DNA of 64,000 nucleotides from Dipteris shenzhenensis (lineage: Eukaryota > Polypodiophyta > Polypodiopsida > Gleicheniales): assembly GCA_047967505.1 (NCBI GenBank), contig CM106540.1. One strand, given 5' to 3'. The notes beneath the pieces are model-generated. The model did no database searches. It was not told where the DNA came from and saw only the letters and a list, made by a program, of their open reading frames with translations. A program made the translations under genes and the position numbers. Positions 49,040-61,190 of this stretch are shown piece after piece. Every line of letters starts with the position of its first letter. The first letter of the stretch is position 1.

Positions 49040-50480
49040 TCATCATTTCCACCAATAGATGATCCATCATCTACCCTTGATTGTATACCTGTGGGAGTAT
49101 TTGGTGGTACCATTTCTTGCACATTTGGTGCATGGACAGCTTGCTGTCTATCAACATATGTAGGTGGATTCACATCCTGGAAAGTGATTCTCCTCATTTC
49201 CACATCCCTCATGGGTGCCTTATGCATCTTCTTTTCACTGAAGACTACATCATGGCTACGTATGATCTTCTTTGCTTCTGGATCCTAGAGATGATAGCCC
49301 ATCTCTCCACTTTCACCATAACCTAGAAAGATGCATTTCCTAGACTTAGGATCTAGCTTTTTTCGAAGCTCTTTTGGCACATGTGCATATGCCTCACACT
49401 CAAATATACGCAAATGAGATTAAGAGGGCTTCTTGCCACTCCATGCCTCTTCAGGAATACCACCATCCAAACTCTTACTAGGTGGTCTATTGATCACATG
49501 CACTGCAGTCTTCATTGCCTCAGCCCAAAAACCACCAAAAAGACTTGCATTGGAAAGCATGCATTGCAACCTTTCTTGAATGGTACGGTTCATCTTTTTT
49601 GTAACTGGATTTTGCTTTGGAGTACGAGGGGATGTGAGCTCCCTCTTAATCCCACGTGTATCACAAAAATGCTGAAAGTCATGAGAGAGATGCTCTCCAC
49701 CATTGTCAGTCCGTAGGCATTTAAGCGTTCTACCTAACTGATTCTCAACCAAGGCCAGCCATTTCTAAAATACCTAGAACACATTACTCTTTTGAGCTAT
49801 AGCATAAGCCCACACTTTCCTAGTTGCATCATCAATGAATGTCACATATAGTATTCAGCCCCGACTAATGACCGTGTAGGCATGGGACCACATACATATG
49901 AATGCACCAAATCAAGCTTTTGAGACTCTTTCTTTTCCCTTCTTTTATAGGCTGATTTAGTTTATTCCCATAGAGACAGTGCTCACAAAATTCAAAATCA
50001 GAGAAACTCAAATGCGGTACATAACCTAAATGGCATAAAAGTTTCATTCCATTCTGGCTCATGTGCCCCAACCTACAATGCCACAAAGAAGTGCTTGGCT
50101 GCTCGGTTATTGCAACAACATGATCAAATACCCCTGATACATGTAAGGGATACAAAGTCCCACACTTAGCACCCCTAGCCAAAAGCATAGAGCCCTTCTG
50201 AATTTTCCAACTCTGAAAGCCAAAAGTGGTGTGAAAACCAACATCATCTAGCTGACCCACTGAAATAAGACTCTTGGTCAGCTTAGGCACATGTCTCACA
50301 ACCTGTCTTTCCACTGTCATAAGTGGAGAACCATTCCCTATGGGGAGTAACATGGAATGAAGCACCAGAATCCAAAATCCAATCCTGGGAATATCCATCA
50401 TCTGAAGTGGTAAGCAACTCTGCAGATAAACTAGACATGAAGAGAATGTCATTGTCACTATCACGTGTGACTGCATTGAT
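49040..50480 (-). pseudogene. Copia protease and integrase
   Basis: The protease active site ILDSGASFHVTPHREWFSTY lies near 50340-50400. The pre-integrase zinc-binding part is LWHCRLGHMSQNGMKLL (about 50070). The integrase core has TFIDDATRKVWAY (about 49830), LRTDNGGEHLSHDFQHFCD (about 49700) and QNPVTKKMNRTIQERL. In the last of these the catalytic Glu expected before MNRT is Lys. The tail includes KELRKKLDPKSRKCIFLGYG (about 49340) and a long linker to RT. Several frameshifts and stops. Confidence 0.9.
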
Positions 50481-50539
50481 CTCCTCAATCTTCAGTTTTC
50501 CTTTGTCCTCCCTTGGACTCTCTTCCTTCTGATTTGCAT

Positions 50540-51331
50540 CCCAATTTGCATTCTTTTTCTTATCCTTTTGCTCTCTTTTCAGCTTGTAGCAATCCTTTTT
50601 CATATGGCCCTTCTTGCCACAGTGGTAACACTCAATGTTTCGTGCCCTAGATTTGCTACGAGACTTCCCTCTTTCTTGGGACTTCCCCCTGAACTGTGAT
50701 CTGCCCCTTTGCACATTTAAGGCTGCATCCTACTTGTTGCCATCCATAGACTTGCATCTAATCTCCTCGACCAACAAGCTACCCACAAGATCATCAATTT
50801 CAGTACTCCACCAAGTGCAAAGTTATTGATAGCTGTACGGAAGGTATCCCATGAGGATGGCAATGAACATAAGAGAAATATTGCCTTAGTCTCCGCATCA
50901 AAATTCATCTTCTAAGCCTAAAGCTGGCTGAAAATAATATTGAATTCATTCAAGTGAGAAGCAATGGAGACCCCTTCCTTCATCTATAGCTCAAACAACC
51001 TCTTCATGAGGTAAAATTTATTAGAGGCAGTTTCCTTCTCATAAGTGGCACACAGTTTCTTCCACAAATCTTCCGTAGTCTGCTCATTTACTACTATGAA
51101 ATAAACTAACTCTGCAAGATGAAGTCTAATAGTAGACTTTGGTAATGCATCCAACCCATTCCAATCATCCTTAGACATATCCGCAGGCTTAGCTTCAATA
51201 CTTGCCAAGGGTTTAATCTGCTTCTTTTGAATAAGCACATCGCTTATCTGTTCTTTCCACAAAGAAAAGTTTGTCCCATCAAACTTTTTAATGCTGAAAA
51301 ACTCCTTTTCAGACATGGAAGAGGATGCCAT
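50540..51331 (-). pseudogene. Copia gag
   Basis: Starts MASSSMSEKEFFSIKKFDGT (51331) with the NFSLWKEQI motif of copia gag. It continues through TTEDLWKKLCATYEKETASN and LMKRLFEL, then breaks frame near 50985. It resumes with MNFDAETKAIFLLCSLPSSW and ends with a zinc knuckle CYHCGKKGHMKKDC (about 50590-50630) in a basic region. Gag forms the virus-like particle and binds element RNA. At least two frameshifts. Confidence 0.9.
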
Positions 51332-51355
51332 GATGCAAATGAAGCAAAATCCCAA

Positions 51356-51785
51356 ATGCTAGTGGCTACAAGAGAGAATCATACCAAATACTAGGTGCAC
51401 CCAAATGTTTATGCCACAATAGACTAAAATATCACCAAAACTCAAAGTTCAAAGCATCAAAAGATGCAGCTGACTCATGTGCATGTACTATGCATCCATA
51501 TGAGCAAATCTGACCCAAAAGAAAATGCCAACTGCAATGGCAATCCAAAATGCTAATAAGTGCCAAATGACTCAAGCATAAACACCATCCACTGGCATAT
51601 GCAGCAATAATATCTCATCCAAGAGAGCATAGCACTATTAGTGCATCACCTGCAATGTGTCAAAGCTGTCCCTCAGCATAATATAGCATCCATGTGCAAA
51701 GTGTCCATAAAAATAGCATCCCACAAGGCAATTTGGGCATATCAGTGCATCTAAGCAGAGCAATGACCAGTGCCTTGGGCACGAG
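51356..51785 (-). other. 5' leader of the copia element
   Basis: Non-coding sequence upstream of gag with repeated GCAT/ATGC words. TGGTATGATTCTC at about 51381-51393 (minus) is a weak primer-binding-site candidate. The element appears truncated near 51780, where coding-like plus-strand sequence begins. Confidence 0.4.
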
Positions 51786-53345
51786 TTTTGAAGGAGAGAA
51801 TCCATGTAGCAGCACAAAGGGTGGAAATGGTGGTAGAGGAGAAACAAGTTGTGAATTCAAAGATTGGGCAGATTTTGGAAGGTTTTTTTCCCTTACAGCT
51901 TGACTCTAAGGTTCCTCGAAGGAATACGACACTAGTTTTGACCTTGGAGCCAGAAGGACCTCTGTAGGATGTGGCTAAAGGCTCGTCTGGTTGAGAGTCT
52001 AAGAAGCAGAGGCATCAAGGTGGTCCTCATATTATGCAAGGAGTGCTTCCCTCTATTATTCCCCTTACTCCTTCTCATGCAGTCACCGCATCAATAGGGG
52101 TGCCTGAGAGTTTGTTTCATAGTGGGTTGTCATCAATGCAGCTTAGTGTGATGCCCCAACCTCCCCCACTGGTAATTTCCAAGCGGGTAGCCGTTTCGGT
52201 GGCACCTATGTTGACTATGGTGGGCATTTCATCAAGAAGTCCGGTGGTTGGTGCATCTCTTACTCAATGATGGCTAGAGTAGCTCTAACACACAACAGCA
52301 ACCACGATAACAACATCCACTACGGTGGTAGCAGTGATGGAGGCAATGTGGATGATAGCAGTAGAGTAGGTCATTGCAGTCTCCGAGCCTGGGGTGGGAG
52401 CCTGGGGTGGTCTCTCCGACACCCTCGGCTGGATTGTCATTGCGACTATAACTGATGCATGTACAACTTCAATTTTGTCCATAGCTACTGGCTCAACTTG
52501 CGACGCAGTGTTTTATGAGGACCAATCCCTACAAAGTTACAGCATTAGAGACTAAATTTTTTCAATTGCGCAGCAAGAATGAGGCCCTACAAAGTTAGAA
52601 TACAATGATGCAGCACTTGGAAGAGCGGGTTGGGATCCTAGAAGCACAAGTATAGGTAGCCGAAGCTCACTCAAAGGCCAAACAACAATTGCATTCAGAG
52701 TATGTTTCAGGAATTTAGGATGAGTTGTTGCGATGACATACTACTGATGGACTAGCTGAGTATTTATAAACTTTCTTTGGCACGGTTAGCAACATGTGCT
52801 TACTTCCTTGCCCTCCTTGGTGGAATGAAGCGAACCAATTTTTGGAGAAGTTTTATAATAGCACACTCGTTTTCCTGGTTTTCATGATCCCCCTTCATAC
52901 GAGCCGATTGTAATAGAGTGCCCAGCTACACAAGAACAGCACTGGCAACAACAATTGCTGCAGGGTGCATGGATTGAAGAGATACTTCCTCTTGAGCAGT
53001 GGTCGGCGCATCAGCCAGTGGATTGGTCCCAACCGCATCCTTTGCAGTGATTGATGGATATGGAAAAGGATCACCAATTGAAGATGTGGTTGCGGAAGAG
53101 GCAATAGGATACTGTGCAACTACTGTGCAAGTTTGTGTGGAGCTCAGCCTGCACAGTAGTTCCGATCAAAGTTGAGTGAACGTAGTGATGCGGGACCGAG
53201 CAAAGTTGGGGTTACTGGGGCACACTTGCAGTGCATTTTGAGTTCGTATGAAGAGGAAGACAGCGGTGGCTATCGGGTAGCCTCGCAGTTTAAAGAGAAT
53301 CCGAACCACTATGTGCTATTGCACAAGTAGGGGATGATAGCTGGA
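51770..53345 (+). pseudogene. Degenerate coding region, unknown family
   Basis: Plus-strand frames in order: RVEMVVEEKQVVNSKIGQIL, RRNTTLVLTLEPEGPL, a Pro/Ser-rich segment (VLPSIIPLTPSHAVTASIGV to 52270), a heptad-like stretch (LEERVGILEAQV, AEAHSKAKQQLHSEYVS) at about 52610-52710, then EEILPLEQWSAHQPVDWSQP and MDMEKDHQLKMWLRKRQ, and FKENPNHYVLLHK at 53290. Many stops and shifts. It resembles a decayed gene or transposon protein with a coiled coil; nothing identifies it. Confidence 0.35.
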
Positions 53346-54230
53346 TTCTAACTCAATTTAGATAGATTCAAAAAGAGATGCTTTGTTTTCATGCATCCTT
53401 AGTGATTTGGTTGTGATGTTCCTAAGTTGCACCTGGTTCATTACCGAGGTTATGCCCAAAATGATTGTTGCACAGATGCACAAGCACATATTGATGTCTG
53501 TCATAGGGAATGGGTATCTATTGTGGATTTGAACAATCCATCGTGAGTGCCATGTGTTATTGCATAACCCTGGGGGTTAGCAGCAGTGAACTGCGAGGGG
53601 TGTGCATGGGTAGGATAGTTACAACGACTGACAGTTGGGGTCTTCAACGATTCCTAACTGATATCTTGTTCTTATACGCATGCTATTACTAGCATTCCAA
53701 CTATGTTATTACCAGAGAGAGATAACCCACCCTTTATTCGTAGCATTTCTCTAGAAATATTTGTACAGGATGGAAATTAATATGTTTTTGCCTCACTTCC
53801 TTGCCACTACCTTCATTCGCTTTAGTATAAGCTGCTCTACTGCTTGATGGGCCTAACGTTTTAGCCACATTTATGGCTCCCTAGCCTTGTATTAGAACAA
53901 TACACTTCTAGAAAATTATTGCTATTGATACCAAAATATACTTCAAAGATTGGTGGGCTGGCAAAGCTGAGAGACCTGCCAAGGAATGCTTCAAGCTTAT
54001 TAGAAGGAAAAGATCTAATGAAGAGATTCCCCTCCTTAGAAAAGCTGACAATTCTCTTGCCTCCTCTCTTGAGGAGAATATAGATCTCATTCATCTCCAC
54101 TTTATCCTCCACTATACAAGTTGACGTTGGTGTAAGTAATGCCAAGGAACTCTGTAAGCTTGCTAGAAAGAACACTATACTCAACTTTGCTAACAAATGC
54201 CAAGATAGTTTCCTTGTTCATTAGCCAAAG
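53346..54230 (+). other. Coding-like fragments, unidentified
   Basis: A short plus-strand frame at 53340-53540 contains LNLDRFKKRCFVFMHP and KLHLVHYRGYAQNDCCTDAQ. Another at 53940-54120 reads FKDWWAGKAERPAKECFKLI followed by RRKRSNEEIPLLRKADNSL. A shift then gives NAKELCKLARKNTILNFANK. These look like protein remnants, possibly of a LINE-type or other transposon. The opposite-strand 111-aa ORF at 53861-54196 is probably a shadow. Confidence 0.25.
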
Positions 54231-55720
54231 CCATTATAATGTGTGATATCATCGGTTCTTCACACCTATGATAGTTGGTTTGGGTTGATTCACAGACAGT
54301 CTTGTACCAAACGATAAAGCATGCATGTGGTTTGTCCAGTATGTAGCAGGTTCAGGTTACATGTTGTGCCCAATGCTAGTGAATTATTGGATCACTGCGG
54401 TGCTATAAAGCAACAAAAAGCCCCTCTGCCCTACCCAGGGAAAAGAAAAGGGAAATTACACCGCCTTTCTAGCTTGCCCTAAAGCTTTGTTCGAGAAATT
54501 TCATACATAGATGCAGCTTGCCTGCTTGCTTTTCACGAGGAAGCACCCGTGATTGGAATGGTATGAATAGGTAAACACGACAAAGTAATGATGTTCTCAT
54601 CTCCCAATTCATCTAGCCAAGTGAAGCTGAACCATCACTGATGGGCGTTGCACACTTGAATGACAAGAGAATTAACTCCATGTCTAGATGGATTAAGCCC
54701 AAGGCTTTGACAATGGAACAACAACTATGTGTCTTATGGGATCTGAGCTGTCGGGATCAAATGAAGGTTGAAAGACCATTTTAATTTATTGGGGGGCATA
54801 GATTTATGATAGATTTCTGCCTATGAAAGACTAGCACCTAATCCTAGGTCAATGATGACCAAGGGCTGGGTTTGGGGGAACCACTATGGACAACACCTCC
54901 GTGAAAATACTATACCAGCGGCCTCAACTTGGTCATATCAGACTGCAAGGCATAGTAGGATCCCTCACCCTTGCATTCCCAAACCTAGCAATAGACACCT
55001 GCTGCTATGCTAAAGGGCATATCATAATTCCAAGATAGACTTGTACAGGCCGCAAGTGGGAGCTCTTCGTGGAGCAATCTACTTCGCCCTACAGCCTTTA
55101 TTGCTCTCACAGGTTTAGGCCGGCGGGAAGATCTCAGCATACTTCTCTAAGACAAGTACATAGAGATCTCCTAAAACCATTTGGTATATGAAGGGAGATA
55201 TCAATAAACACGATAGTATTGATCATGGAAAGCTAGGCCTCTTGAATAGACTATCAAAAGTTCCTTACAGCCTAAGGTTCGTAGAAGTGTATAAGAAATA
55301 CCCCAAAATTTGAAGATCATATAAAGACTTCCCTATTCGAAACCCATAAAGCCAGAAAAGCTTCACGCCCACTCTGGGAGTGAAAGGAACAAAAGTTCAC
55401 AGCATAACAAAGGGAGTGTAGTAGAACAAAGGGTCATGGGAGAGAACAAAATTTGTAAAGGAGTGGAGGTTTTGTGATAAGGGTCCAAAGCCCAACTTTT
55501 TCGAATATTTCCAAAATCCACTTTTTTCTTTTGTTTGGAAAATCAAGAATCGCGTCTATTCTCTATAGCATATCCCAATTACTACCACCTTGCCAAAAAC
55601 AAGCAACGAAGCATCATCGGAATATCTTTCTCTTATACTACGATACTAGCTTTCATTTTTGCCGCTAAATCCAATTGTAGATTGATTAGCAAAGTGCAAC
55701 CATTGGTGAGCAAGGACTAG
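54231..55720. other. No gene recognised
   Basis: Mixed-composition sequence with higher GC than the flanking AT-rich DNA and no long frame. By style it could be organellar-derived, but no organellar gene could be named. Confidence 0.3.
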
Positions 55721-56165
55721 CCCTTGGAAGAAGTTAAGCCTATTGGTATTACGGTCATCGACAATCACATACGAGATTGGGAGATAGAGGCTTGGCGATC
55801 TTGTAGAAGAGATCGATGCCATATGCTCCATTTGTACAAATTGTGAATGTACCATGACTAGACGTAAAGCCACTATCAAGGAATTGGGTACCGGATCCAA
55901 TACGCCGGATCCATAAAGAAAACTACAAGGGAGATCAGATCATGGCCGAGCATTGCCTTACAGGACATATGCTCCACTTGTGATGAAGTCGAAGGCTGCA
56001 AGTGCACCACGTACTAGGCACTCGACCTCAAGGTCGCACATGATTTTGTCAAACGAATGATGATTGCAGCAAGAGGGAAACAAATCCCATTTTGTCACTT
56101 ATGCCATATGAAAACCCATGGCTGGAAACCATCCAATTATGGTTTGGACATCTAGAACCATAACA
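55721..56165 (+). pseudogene. Cys-rich coding fragment, unknown
   Basis: Plus-strand frames give VEEIDAICSICTNCECTMTR with RRKATIKELG, then ICSTCDEVEGCKCTTY, DLKVAHDFVKRMMIAARGKQ and FCHLCHMKTHGWKPSNYGLD. The repeated Cys pairs and CHLCHMKTHGW suggest zinc binding, perhaps a gag nucleocapsid. Frameshifts interrupt it. Confidence 0.3.
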
Positions 56166-58580
56166 ATGAAAGTTCAAGTTGGTGAGCTGAGTGAGAGGAG
56201 ACTATCTAGCTCAGTTCGGAGAGCACTTTACTATGCTATGCTTTTAGGGTGAATGGAGGAAAATTCCTTTTTTTTTTTTTGGCTTAACCAATGTTACGGC
56301 CCGAATGCCGAACTCCCAATTCTACCTATTTGGATGGGTGTTTACCCCAAAGTGTTCCCAGAGTGTATGCATACTCCTGTAAGTAACTTAGCGCAACATG
56401 GAAAATTCTCCCAAATCAAGTCATTTTTAATCTCAAAAAAGATTCATATGGTCTCTAAACTCTCTCTAGTTATACTTCCTTTCAGTTGGACTTAGAGGTA
56501 AAACAAAATAGAAGTTTACCTCCCCATTATGTCTTTCATTTCTACCTAAATACAATCATTCTGTGTATTCTTTTCCCTTCTCTCGTAACCGGGCTTGTTT
56601 TCCTTTCCTTTCAACTTTGAAATCGAAGCTTTAGCATCAACCTCAAATGCAAAAGAAAACTGAGAGATAGGGCATGGAATGGACCGGCATATCGAGAAAA
56701 GAGCCAGATGGATTTCCTACTGAAGAAGTATGAAATGGCACCTCCCTTGATATCAAAGATGACCATCCTTGGTGCGTATAGCTTTGTGACTATGTCTCTA
56801 CCTGTTCCAAGATCTTGATCCCTTTGACCTACCTCTGTAGATCGAGCACAGGCTCAAGAAAGCGCTCTCAAACATGGTCCCCTTAGGTAAGAACGAACGT
56901 AGTCATCCCTCTCTATGAGGGGCTCGCCAATTTTGCTTAGGTTGTTGGTTAGGTTTAATAACTAGCTATAGTTGGTAGGTTCACAAAGCTCAGGTGAATC
57001 TTTCTTCTCTTAGCTCAAGGTGTAATCTAGGTTTTCTTCACTGACTCAGCTAGTGTTTGGTGTTGGGTTCGCCTCATTCCCAAAGCTGAGCCCAGACCAA
57101 AAGACGAAGCTTGTGATTGGGGGAGGGAGCTTCGAAGCTCCCCCAACCAACTTGCGATTGGGACAGGGAGCTTCTGTTGGAGAAGGCATAGTGAAATTGC
57201 TTTTGTTGAATCGGTTTGCTTGCTTGCTTGCAAAGATTTGAATTCGAAGGTACTTTTAAGGTAAGGCAAGGTAAGGACGTTAGCAAGATGATTAGAGGTG
57301 TCATGTAGGGCCTCGTAGTAGCAACAAATTCTATTGAATCCTTCTCTTCTATTGGAGACTGGGATCGATTGTCAAGTTCCCCTGGCCTTACCCTTTGGTG
57401 CCGACGACGAAGCCTTTTCTCCCTCAAAAAACTGCCATGAATATAGGAAACTACCCTAGAGATAGACAAAAATAAAGAGTTTGAGACCAACCGTTAGTGA
57501 TGCTGTTGTAGTATACCACATTTTAGGGTCTAGGTGCCAAACAATATATGAGAGTTTAGAACTTTGTGCAACTCTTATAAGCATAAGCAATCTCAGAGGC
57601 TCACCCTCCATTTTCAATATTAGGTTGGGTTGTATTAGGCAAGTCGAACTACCAACTATCCAAACAAAAATAACATGCTAGGAAGCCATTTATGGGCAAC
57701 CGTTCATGGCTTTAAGACAGTCCATAGAGTTCAACCTTCCTATCTTAGATAGCATATCAACACCATACCTCTATTCTCAGCAGGAGCTTTTGTCCATATA
57801 CCCCCTGTTATTTGATATTTGGGAAAAATAGGAAATTGCTTAAGCTTTTTCGATACTTTTTTTTTTAAAATAGAGGCACCATATGTTACTATTGGATAAA
57901 TGACTTATGTAGTGTTTTTCTCTTATTTCACCATCATGCCTATTCTCGACTAGATAGAAGCCAGATTATTGCATCAAGTGCTGACTAATGTTTAGTCGGC
58001 ACCCCAAACCAAACTCGAATCGAGCGAGAAAACTAGCTAACATCATTGAGATATTGAGCTCTTGCTCTGAGTTTGATACATGTTACTCAGTGATGTGGTG
58101 ATCTTCTTTTTTTCTTATTCTCTATGTTTTTAGTAGATGATACGTTGTGTATTCATTTGTATTTCCTCGTAGCATCTATGTGGTATAGTGATGCTACAAA
58201 GGGGAAAAGCAAAGCCGCACTTAAGGGGTGATTTATTGCTGGGTATCGATTGTTGACAGGAAGGACTTCTCCCTAGATACAGTGGACTTTTACTTTCTTC
58301 AGGGAAAGAATGGATGGAAGGGTTACCGATGCAGAAGGTATAATCAGGAGTATAGTACTTGCATTGGAAGAGACAGAATTGGACTCGAGAGCTACATAAG
58401 CGGACGAGAAAGCCTTGATTGTATTCAAGGGGGTGATTACCTTGCTGCTCGGAGCTAGCATGGAGTTGTAATGGTCAATTGTCATCACTGGAGCTAAGAT
58501 ACTGGAGACAATCGAGATAACTGAGGTGCGGCTCTCATTGGTTAGTGTTGTTGTGCATTCACACCAAGTTTTGCAGATAA
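56166..58580. other. No gene recognised; short palindrome and direct repeat
   Basis: At 57125-57142 there is a perfect palindrome GGGAGCTTCGAAGCTCCC. The 24-bp segment around it recurs imperfectly about 42 bp downstream (CTTG(T/C)GATTGGG...GGGAGCTTC). A T13 run is at 56268-56280, preceded by a tRNA D-arm-like TAGCTCAGTTCGGAGAGC at 56208 without a matching T-arm. Short ORFs have no domain. Confidence 0.35.
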
Positions 58581-58584
58581 TGAC

Positions 58585-59000
58585 CTATTCGTCCATGACA
58601 CCTGTAGGCATGACATAACATCTACTCACCACTGTATGGTTATTTATTGACATGGGTAACTCTACGCAACCTATTGCGTGTGAAATCTCTCCATTCACAA
58701 TGCATACTGTAACACGCATGGGCTCCAGAGTTACCTCAAACTTCAGGAGTTGAATGCACATCTTGTAGGATATAAGGTTGTGGCTTGCTCCAGGATCAAT
58801 GAAGGCCTCTACTAAATGAATTGTCTCCTTGCACAACTGAAAATCCACTTTTTCCCTAGTAGGGGCAATGGTGAGATCTTCCAAGGGTTTTACCCCCTCT
58901 ACAAATGCCTTACAAATTGTTAATAACTTTGAGTTCTTTGCTGTAGCCTATCGATCCCTATGTTCCTCTATCGCTTGTCACTTCATACAAGCAATTTCCT
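58585..59000 (-). pseudogene. Retropepsin-like protease fragment
   Basis: The minus frame reads REKELKKEIACMK and, after stops, ICKAFVEGVKPLEDLTIAP. The protease follows: HLVEAFIDPGASHNLISYKM, with DPGAS in place of the usual DSGAS or DTGAS triplet. It continues CVELPMSINNHTVVSRCYVM. The aspartic protease of an LTR element matures its polyprotein. Its position immediately downstream of an integrase tail suggests a second element. Confidence 0.6.
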
Positions 59001-59055
59001 TCTTAAGCTCCTTCTCACGATGGATGGCCTACAATGTATGGAGAGTCAGGGGACC

Positions 59056-59790
59056 CTAATAGCATTTAAGCTTGCTACTATTGATATATTCATCCATCTC
59101 AATACCTTCTAGGGTCGCAACCTTGCAAGACCCTTGTGGTGTTATTTCCACGACCCGATAAGGACCCATTCCTTGACATTTCAATTTGCGCATTGTGTTT
59201 CTCACGCTCTGTAGTAGCACGAGATCGCCCTCCTTTAGATCTTGTTTCATAGATTGTGGTTAAACCATCTTTTGCAGTGTAATTTCTCAACTCTTATGCC
59301 ATATGCCACTCTTAATATGGTTTCATCTAGTTTTTCTAGCTCAATCGGCCTTTTGGTAATTGCCTCTTCAAATAATCAATCCCTAATCACACCCCTGAGG
59401 CGTGGAATGATAAATTCCATTAGCATTACCACCTCGACCCCAACATCAAGCTAAAGGGCTTATAGTTAGTGGTGACCTTATACACCATTCGATAAGCCCA
59501 TAAAGCCATGGTTAGCTTATGTTCCCAGTCGTTACAACTTGCCTTGACCATGCATGTCATCATGCGGCTCAAGATTTTGTTTGAGCTCTTGGCTTGGACA
59601 TTTTCATTGGGGTAATAAGGAGTGGCTTTCTTATGAATAATGAGGAACTCACTCATTAAAATACGGATTGTGTCATTGATAAGATGTGTTCCTCGATCAA
59701 TCTCTACAAGAACTCCTATTAAAGGCACATAGTCTTGGTTGTGGGGAATGGAGATCCGCTGGCACGGGTCACAGCATTTAAATCCAGGTC
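59056..59790 (-). pseudogene. Ty3/gypsy integrase fragment
   Basis: The minus strand shows a zinc-finger remnant (KCCDPCQRISIPHNQDY, about 59740). It then shows the core DRGTHLINDTIRILMSEFLI and NKILSRMMTCMVKASCNDWE with LTMALWAYR. ENVQAKSSNKIL has Lys at the catalytic Glu position. A GPY/F tail at 59056-59250 (GMGPYRVVEITPQGSCKVA) ends KLKCY and a stop. The first catalytic Asp region is missing. Confidence 0.75.
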
Positions 59791-61190
59791 CTTTTCGTTC
59801 TATGCTTAGAATACATTCAAGGAGGTGGCCCTCTGGGTAGTATCCGGCTCAGTGTCAAATATGCTGCCGATCAACGGATGGGCCTTCCATGTCTGGAGGT
59901 CACGACTCGGACGATTCGATCATTCTTGCACAAACAGATCCTATTTGAGGACTAGTTGTGGACTAGTCCTACTATGCGCATGAAGGATCTTTCCAAAATA
60001 ACATCATAACCATCTGGCTACCCATGAAAATTCATTACCACAAACCAGACACGGTAGGTGAGGCCGAAGGTTGTGATCTTAATGTCCCTCAGCACCCCTA
60101 CCGGTTGGGCAGTTGCTTCGTCATTTAACTTGACAACCAGGTTGGTGTTTTCGAACTCCGTCCTTCCCCATTTGGCCCAACATTGACACCAACTCCTCCG
60201 TCCAAGATTGTCATGGCATTCTTACCTTGGTAAGTGATTGGGAGCATGGTGTTGGTGTCATCACTCTCAAAGTATTAGTCCAACTTATTAACCAAAAGTG
60301 TCAATAGGCCTAGCTCCTCTATGGGGACTTCCACTACTTTGACGGCCATCTCAAGGGGTGTAACCATCTATCCGTTCATCCTATCAGCTAGGTCTCTCCA
60401 GAGGACAAGATTCCCCCTCGATAGAGCTGCTTTAGGCATTTTAACTTTGGTGGACAAGAATGCGGCAAGCCTTGCTACATCTTGAGGTTGGGTGATGGGT
60501 TCTCGGCCTTTTGATTACATTTTTACAAAGCCATAAAAGGTCATAGGGTCCTCTTGTGCAGTCCGGTGCCACCAAATTTCCTCCTCAATCATTTTGTGCC
60601 TTGAGAGCAACTTCCTTGCCAAACTTCCCTCCGTGCCCTCCTCCTTTACCTTCTCTAGTGTAGGAGTGGCTTTAGGTGCTCTATCCAAGGTTTGGTAGCT
60701 TGGGTGTATGGTATCCCTGCCCTTACCAGTCCTGAGCCTTTTCTAAAATCTTTCCTGGCATTCACAAACCAACAGTTGTGCCTCTTCAAGGAGTTGCTTC
60801 CCAATTGTAGGGTCGAGGTACTCCCTATGCATTGTTGAGCCTAAGCCCTGCTCCCATGGCCACCCGCCTGTTACACTATTCTTACACTTGGGGCTAGGGC
60901 TCGACCTAGCATTAACCGGGTGCCCACAGATAAGGTGGAATTGGATACTATGTCGGTGCCCTCATTTGACCCATTCTAGAAGATAACCTTATCCAATCCC
61001 TTTCCAATCTTGATTGCTCTCGAATAGCTCTTTCCTTTATATCGGGTCAAAGCTGCCTTCTCTCTCTAGGCCTATTTTTTGAGCTCCCAGGGGCTCATGG
61101 CCCTCACTTGTTGCCTAATGATCACATTTAAGGACACCGAGATGAAACCTAGCCCCTTTCAATGCTCAGTAGATTAATGTTGGTCTTAGG
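59791..61190 (-). pseudogene. Gypsy protease region with deletion of RT and RNase H
   Basis: A retropepsin frame shows MTILDGGVGVN (active-site DGG, about 60200), then LNDEATAQPVGVLRDIKITT and YDVILERSFMR (about 59970). Integrase follows within about 200 bp, so RT and RNase H were lost. Upstream is a frame-broken linker with KGKSYSRAIKIGKGLDKVIF. Several stops and shifts. Confidence 0.55.

Noticed and set aside
47500-49716. Plus-strand ORFs within the copia element
   Set aside because: Shadows of the minus-strand integrase, RT and RNase H frames.
56198-56281. tRNA gene ending in a T run
   Set aside because: The D-arm-like part is good, but no T-arm, anticodon arm or acceptor pairing could be formed.
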